Below, piece after piece: positions 60,090-64,000 of a stretch of DNA of 64,000 bases. The DNA lies in contig NZ_DOPX01000017.1 of NCBI RefSeq assembly GCF_003514505.1, forward strand, positions 52,687-116,686, given 5' to 3'. Below the pieces are notes generated by a model, which saw only the letters and a list, made by a program, of their open reading frames with translations, did not search any database and was not told where the DNA came from. Position 1 is the first letter of the stretch; each line of letters begins with the position of its first letter. This DNA is from Proteiniclasticum sp. Lineage in GTDB: Bacteria > Bacillota > Clostridia > Clostridiales > Clostridiaceae. A program made the translations under genes and the position numbers.

Positions 60090-61310
60090 TCAGTTGAAGG
60101 AACCGTCATAGGTCGGGAGCCCTAAAAGGTACTCCGATCTAACAGCAGGCACGTAGTAGGCCCCATAGGTATTCATCCCTTCATATTTCAGTGCAGGCAC
60201 TTCCACTAGAATTCTGTAGTAAGGCATGAAAAGTTCCTCTTCATAACCCGTGCGGTAAACAAGCTCCACCCTTCTGATATACTTTCTGCCGGGAAACACT
60301 TCCGGAACAGAGCTCACATAATTACCCTTCACTAGAAGGTCTCTGGCTTCTCTTTCAGAAATGATGGGATATTCCCCTACTTTTTGAGATAGATCCGTAT
60401 GGAAAATAGCTATAGAACTCAGTTCGTCCATTTCCAACGCATTGAAATAGGTTCTACTAAAAAAGTAGTTCAAAAACTTTTCTTTTGGATCTTCAGAACC
60501 CTCATAGAAGAATACATGATAGTATCTCTTTCCATAAATATTCCTGTCTCCCCCCTCTACGGCCGTTTCAGGATAATTCATCATTAATAAATCACCATAG
60601 GTTGCAGCAAAGTACTCCGAAAGTCTAAGTTTCTCTTTGAGCGTTGGATAAACCATGCTGGAGTCTTGCTCGAAATATGGCTCCTCCTTACTTCTCAGAT
60701 CATTCGGAATCATCACCGGCGTTTTGAACTGAATGGTAGCACTAAGATCCGGATTCACACTAATGGTATGTTCTTCTGATTCATAAGATACTATGGGATA
60801 ATCCTCTTGGACCCATTCCACAAGAATCTCCTCTTCTTGTATCACTACCCCCACTCTCTCCCCTGCGGAGAGCAGCGTCTTTTTCATCCTCAACAGCTTC
60901 TCCTCCATGGTATAGACTTCACTCTTACTTCCCATGGCATTTTGAAACACTGGAAGGGTATCAAAGTCTCCACTTTCCCAAGGCGCATCATAGTGGATTT
61001 CCTCAATGTTCTTTCCCATGAGTCCTTCATAGCCCAAGCCTCCAGCAAATAAACGCTCATAGTCCATATGGAGGATCGGAAGGGTGGAATCAAAGGGTGG
61101 TACTTTCACTTCAGGCAAAAGGGAAGTCCTTGCTATGATGAGCGTCAGCACAGCCGCCGCTGCAAGTGAAGCTCCTTGAAACCAAATCGCCTCTCCAACA
61201 GTTTTTTTCCTCTTTTCTTTCAATACAGTAGAAACTTCATCATCAAGATCTACCAGAAACGAATCATCCAATTGTCCCAGAAGATCCATCAGTCTGTCTT
61301 CTTTTCTCAT
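60090..61310 (-). CDS. Putative membrane anti-sigma factor
   Basis: 406 residues. A cytoplasmic N-terminus of about 44 residues (LMDLLGQLDDSFLVDLDDEV) precedes one membrane segment (GASLAAAAVLTLIIARTSLL, about 46-65). A large extracytoplasmic domain follows, without a recognised fold. Its ATG overlaps the stop of the ECF sigma gene by four bases (ATGA), the usual layout for a sigma factor and its membrane anti-sigma. The assignment rests on context and topology, not on a zinc-binding anti-sigma motif, which is absent. The extracellular part is long enough to be a sensor domain. Confidence 0.7.
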   Translation of the reverse strand: MRKEDRLMDLLGQLDDSFLVDLDDEVSTVLKEKRKKTVGEAIWFQGASLAAAAVLTLIIARTSLLPEVKVPPFDSTLPILHMDYERLFAGGLGYEGLMGKNIEEIHYDAPWESGDFDTLPVFQNAMGSKSEVYTMEEKLLRMKKTLLSAGERVGVVIQEEEILVEWVQEDYPIVSYESEEHTISVNPDLSATIQFKTPVMIPNDLRSKEEPYFEQDSSMVYPTLKEKLRLSEYFAATYGDLLMMNYPETAVEGGDRNIYGKRYYHVFFYEGSEDPKEKFLNYFFSRTYFNALEMDELSSIAIFHTDLSQKVGEYPIISEREARDLLVKGNYVSSVPEVFPGRKYIRRVELVYRTGYEEELFMPYYRILVEVPALKYEGMNTYGAYYVPAVRSEYLLGLPTYDGSFN

Positions 61311-61861
61311 AAGAAAACCTCCTCCCTCTCAAGCGTTTCTTTCAGCTGAGATCTTAGGCGCCAGAGCTTCGTAGCCGCACCGCTTTCTTTGATCCCCATT
61401 TTTACTGAAAGACTTTTAACGCTTTCCCCATAAAAGTACCGCCTTACAAAGAGCGTTCGCAGATTTTCATCAAGACTTCCAAGAAACGTATGGATCGCTT
61501 GTAGAATTTCCTGGTCTTCGGCTTTAAAATCATCTTTACTGTCTGGAATAGTCTCCAGAAGCTCACGATGAAGCGCATCCATCTCTACATTTCTTTTTAG
61601 TGTCCTGCTTTTCCGGTACCGGTCGAGGGCCAGATTTCTCATGATCTTACTCACATAGGCCTTTAGAAACTCCGGTCTTTCCAGCGGAATACTGTTCCAG
61701 GTTTTAAGATAGGTGTCGTTTTCACATTCTTCCGTCTCTCTCGGATCTTTTAGAATGTTCATTCCAATCCACCGAAGATGCACAGCGTATTTAGCGGCCA
61801 GCTCTTCAATTGCTTTTTCTGATCTTCTGAAAAAAAGATCCATAATCCTTTTATCTTCCAA
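61307..61861 (-). CDS. ECF-type RNA polymerase sigma factor
   Basis: 184 residues. Region 2 is at about 20-90 (YAVHLRWIGMNILKDPRETEECENDTYLKTW with AYVSKIMRNLALDRYRK) and region 4 at about 125-175 (LGSLDENLRTLFVRRYFYGESVKSLSVKMG), including the DNA-binding helix. It directs RNA polymerase to envelope or stress genes when released by its anti-sigma partner. Translation starts at TTG 61861. The ribosome-binding region is a run of eight G bases followed by AGAG, a homopolymer that could slip. Followed by the anti-sigma gene with a four-base overlap. Confidence 0.9.
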   Translation of the reverse strand: MEDKRIMDLFFRRSEKAIEELAAKYAVHLRWIGMNILKDPRETEECENDTYLKTWNSIPLERPEFLKAYVSKIMRNLALDRYRKSRTLKRNVEMDALHRELLETIPDSKDDFKAEDQEILQAIHTFLGSLDENLRTLFVRRYFYGESVKSLSVKMGIKESGAATKLWRLRSQLKETLEREEVFL

Positions 61862-61866
61862 ACTCT

Positions 61867-61874
61867 CCCCCCCC
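61867..61874 (-). repeat. G8 homopolymer in the ribosome-binding region of the ECF sigma gene
   Basis: Eight consecutive G on the coding strand, immediately before AGAGT and the TTG start. Length changes would alter the spacing of the ribosome site without affecting the reading frame. Confidence 0.7.
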
Positions 61875-62068
61875 TATTCTCTATATTTTGTCTGTTCACT
61901 TCTATAGACGTTCTTCTTTTCACTATAGCACAGGTATCTTGAAAGAAATTAAGCTTTCTATAACCCTATTGTGTAATAATCTTCTATAAAGCTTCCCTGT
62001 TCAAATATAGTCCGATTCATGTTATGATTTTATAGAAAAGAAAGTAAATTGAAGTTGAGGAAATGACG

Positions 62069-63013
62069 ATGAAAACAAGAAATCTCCCCATTTTAGATCT
62101 CCTGGCCATTGCAGGAATTTTTATCCTGATCTACAGCGGATACTCCACGCCGGCAAATCTGCTCATAGGCGCGTATCTTCTCTTTACGGTGTACAGAAAC
62201 TTCCCGACCCTTCAGGCCACCAAAGGAAGTAGAGCCTATAACGCCGGAAACACCGATATGGCAATGACCTATTTTAAGAAAGCCGTGAAGCATCCCTTTG
62301 CCAAGCCCTATATCAAGTCCAGCTTTGGTTACATCCTTCTTCGGGAAGGAAACCTCACAGAAGCAGAGAAGTACCTGGTAGAAGCGGAGAACTCCAAGAT
62401 GAAGGACCCCAGGTTCCGCTACAACAACATTCTCAACATGGCCATTCTCGAGTGGAAAAAAGGAAATCTCCCCAAGGCCATTGACATTGTAGAAGAGATC
62501 AAAGAGGAGTATAAAAACTCCATCATGTATGAGATCCTCGGTTACCTCTACATCGCGTCAGGGGACTACGAAAAAGCCCTGTCCTTCAATAAAGAAGCCT
62601 ATGAGTACAATAAGGACGACTATGTCATCACAGACAACCTCGCCCAGTCCTACTTCTTCCTGGGAGACCTGGAGAAGGCGGAAGCCCTCTATGAGAAGGC
62701 CATCGACTACATCAAGTTCCCAGAAGCCCATTACTACTATGGGCAGATTCTCCAGAAAAAAGGAGACTATCTGGGTGCCCATGATGCCTTGAAGCGTGCC
62801 CTGAGACTGAAAATGTCCTTCCTGTCCATCATCACCAAGGAAGACATCGAAGAGAAGTTTGACGCTTTACAAAAAGAAATGACCGAAAAAAACCTCACGC
62901 TGGAATCTCTGGAAGAAGAGAAAAAGAAGCAGGAAGAGGAAGCCAAGCTTCTTGAAGAAAAAGCCAAAGAGGAGTCAGACGAGAAAGAAACCTCAGAATA
63001 TAAAGTGGATTAG
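62069..63013 (+). CDS. TPR repeat membrane protein
   Basis: 314 residues from the second ATG (62069), eight bases after GAGG; the ATG two codons earlier is too close. The N-terminus has two hydrophobic segments (ILDLLAIAGIFILIYSGY and NLLIGAYLLFTVY). Tetratricopeptide repeats follow: AYNAGNTDMAMTYFKKAVKH, ILLREGNLTEAEKYLVEAEN, YIASGDYEKALSFNKEAYEY, SYFFLGDLEKAEALYEKAID and LQKKGDYLGAHDALKRALRL. A long lysine/glutamate coiled coil ends the protein. TPRs mediate protein-protein contacts; the partner is unknown. Divergent from the sigma gene and not obviously linked to it. Confidence 0.88.
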   Translation: MKTRNLPILDLLAIAGIFILIYSGYSTPANLLIGAYLLFTVYRNFPTLQATKGSRAYNAGNTDMAMTYFKKAVKHPFAKPYIKSSFGYILLREGNLTEAEKYLVEAENSKMKDPRFRYNNILNMAILEWKKGNLPKAIDIVEEIKEEYKNSIMYEILGYLYIASGDYEKALSFNKEAYEYNKDDYVITDNLAQSYFFLGDLEKAEALYEKAIDYIKFPEAHYYYGQILQKKGDYLGAHDALKRALRLKMSFLSIITKEDIEEKFDALQKEMTEKNLTLESLEEEKKKQEEEAKLLEEKAKEESDEKETSEYKVD

Positions 63014-63018
63014 AAAAC

Positions 63019-63055
63019 ACCCTGGCAAAGAGAAAATCTTTCTTTTTGCCAGGGT
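63019..63055. terminator. Bidirectional terminator
   Basis: ACCCTGGCAAA pairs with TTTGCCAGGGT between the convergent TPR and metallo-hydrolase genes. Confidence 0.8.
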
Positions 63056-63085
63056 ATTCTTATGCTCTTTTAGAGAATACTCCCA

Positions 63086-63814
63086 TCAGGTTTCATAGCT
63101 CCGAAGAATCTTTGAAACCTCCGTATCCTCATGGATCTCTTTTGCTTCCGAAAGAAGAAGATCCACTTCTTTTTCCGGAAGATGGGTGAGAAGAAGTTTC
63201 TTCACACCTGCTTTTTCCGCAATCTCCCCCGCTTCTTTTCCATGGAGATGGTGCTTCATCCGGTAGGGCTCCTTGCTTACATAGGTAGCTTCACATAGAA
63301 ATAGATTCGCATTCTCTGCAGCTTTCAGGATCCCCTCACACAGGCCTGTATCCGCAGAATAGGTGAAGACTTTCCCGTCTTTCTCAAATCGTAGGGCATA
63401 GGTTTCCACAAGATGTGCCACAGGGACAAAGGAAACCTTCAAACCAAAAATCTCCAGTATCTTCTCACTCTTCACATAATTGAACTCAAAAATATGATTT
63501 TTCTCCAGCTTCTCCAGAAGCCAAGGTTCCATCCTTGGGGTATAAAGGGGGATGGGCCTTATCTCCTGCCCCATATACTTTAGAGCTTCTCTTTCATACC
63601 GGAAAAGAAAGAGGTCTGAAATATGGTCAAAGTGGTGATGGGTAAGAAAAATGGCGTCCATCTCCCCTAAGGAAAGGATTTTCTTCAAGTTGAACAGACT
63701 TCCATTTCCTGCATCAAGGAGTATTTTCTTTCCACAAGATTCCAGAAGATACGAAGAGCAAGCTCCTCCCGGCGTGACTGTGGTAGAACTGTTTCCAAGG
63801 ACTGTTACTTTCAT
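63086..63814 (-). CDS. Metallo-beta-lactamase fold hydrolase, RNase Z-like
   Basis: 242 residues. The zinc motif HxHxDH appears as THHHFDHISDL near residue 58. Other metal ligands are PVAHLVETYALRF near 133, SADTGLCEG near 153, HHLHGKEAGEIAEKAG and LLLTHLPE near 195-215. The N-terminal LGNSSTTVTPGGACSSYLLE fits the RNase Z/ElaC-like or PqsE-like branch. The exosite arm of true RNase Z (GP-rich insertion) is not evident and the protein is short, so it may be a phosphodiesterase rather than a tRNA 3'-processing enzyme. Start at ATG 63814 with GGGAGG upstream. Confidence 0.82.
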   Translation of the reverse strand: MKVTVLGNSSTTVTPGGACSSYLLESCGKKILLDAGNGSLFNLKKILSLGEMDAIFLTHHHFDHISDLFLFRYEREALKYMGQEIRPIPLYTPRMEPWLLEKLEKNHIFEFNYVKSEKILEIFGLKVSFVPVAHLVETYALRFEKDGKVFTYSADTGLCEGILKAAENANLFLCEATYVSKEPYRMKHHLHGKEAGEIAEKAGVKKLLLTHLPEKEVDLLLSEAKEIHEDTEVSKILRSYET

Positions 63815-63861
63815 AGTTGCCTCCCATTTTTTTCGTTATTCTAATACATTCTTATTTTTAC

Positions 63862-64000
63862 AGGAATTGCGCCAGAAAGCCCATACCGAGCTTGCCCGGC
63901 TTCAGCCGTGGGATGAATGGCGCTTGCGTGGTAAAACATATTGTAGCTTGAATCTCATACTGATACAATGTGTTTATGAGCCAAACATATAGAAGAGCTC
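63862..64000 (+). mobile_element. Possible end of an IS200/IS605-type element at the window edge
   Basis: The segment contains an imperfect hairpin with one bulged T: CCCGGC-TTCA-GCCGTGG at 63895-63911, followed by GATGAATGGC, the pattern of IS200/IS605 terminal hairpins. At 63976 an ATG opens a frame reading MSQTYRRA before the window ends; IS200-type TnpA proteins often start with a YRR stretch. No target-site or full transposase can be checked here. A solitary hairpin remnant or unrelated sequence remains possible. Confidence 0.4.

Overview
This window looks like a chromosomal segment of an anaerobic, fermentative member of the Bacillota, probably class Clostridia. The evidence is clostridial-type gene content (PEP carboxykinase, iron-type alcohol dehydrogenase, tryptophanase, DacF-type carboxypeptidase, PTS sugar uptake, PASTA proteins, a ParE-ParC pair), strong AGGAGG-type ribosome sites, many GTG and TTG starts, and A/T-rich intergenic DNA. 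Most genes lie on the minus strand. I saw no rRNA or tRNA gene, no CRISPR array and no prophage. The only hint of a mobile element is an IS200/IS605-like terminal hairpin at the extreme right edge.

Layout. 1-5.0 kb: a DUF4301 gene cut by the left edge, a Gfo/Idh/MocA oxidoreductase, a diacylglycerol-kinase-like lipid kinase and a lone AAA-type ATPase with an unusual ATP site. 5.7-16.0 kb: the most interesting block, a minus-strand catabolic cluster. In transcription order it holds a PucR-type regulator, a ring-opening amidohydrolase of the cyanuric acid hydrolase/barbiturase family, an organic-anion type permease, an NCS2 nucleobase permease, three genes matching the AllH, AllF (FdrA) and AllG subunits of oxamate carbamoyltransferase, and a carbamate kinase. 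16.2-21.7 kb: a small membrane protein, then a PTS IIBC permease, a family 4 glycosidase, an RpiR-type regulator and NagA. 22-29 kb: topoisomerase IV (parE, parC), an RlmA-type 23S rRNA methyltransferase and a tRNA-dihydrouridine synthase. 29.5-33.4 kb: a very large secreted subtilisin-like protease. 33.5-41.6 kb: a TetR-controlled ABC exporter with a long coiled-coil permease, a polysaccharide-deacetylase lipoprotein, a second Gfo/Idh/MocA enzyme and an unknown anchored protein. 41.8-49.7 kb: tryptophanase with RidA, a GNAT enzyme, two PASTA proteins, a beta-lactamase-fold protein lacking its nucleophilic serine, UppP and PckA. 50-56.5 kb: deoxynucleoside kinase, butanol-type dehydrogenase, Nudix hydrolase, D-Ala-D-Ala carboxypeptidase and a GHL10-type glycosidase lipoprotein. 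56.6-64 kb: a large unrecognised membrane protein, a HAD phosphatase, an ECF sigma/anti-sigma pair, a TPR membrane protein and a metallo-beta-lactamase-fold hydrolase.

How the main cluster could work (inference). The amidohydrolase opens a cyclic ureide or imide such as cyanurate or barbiturate. This leaves an open-chain N-carbamoyl amide (biuret or ureidomalonate), chemically close to oxalurate, the substrate of AllFGH. Phosphorolysis by the FdrA-type transcarbamoylase would give carbamoyl phosphate, and carbamate kinase would convert that to ATP, CO2 and NH3. No biuret hydrolase, allophanate hydrolase, ureidomalonase or urease gene is present in the window. The arrangement therefore reads as an energy-conserving alternative to the hydrolytic aerobic routes. 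Substrate identity cannot be settled from sequence.
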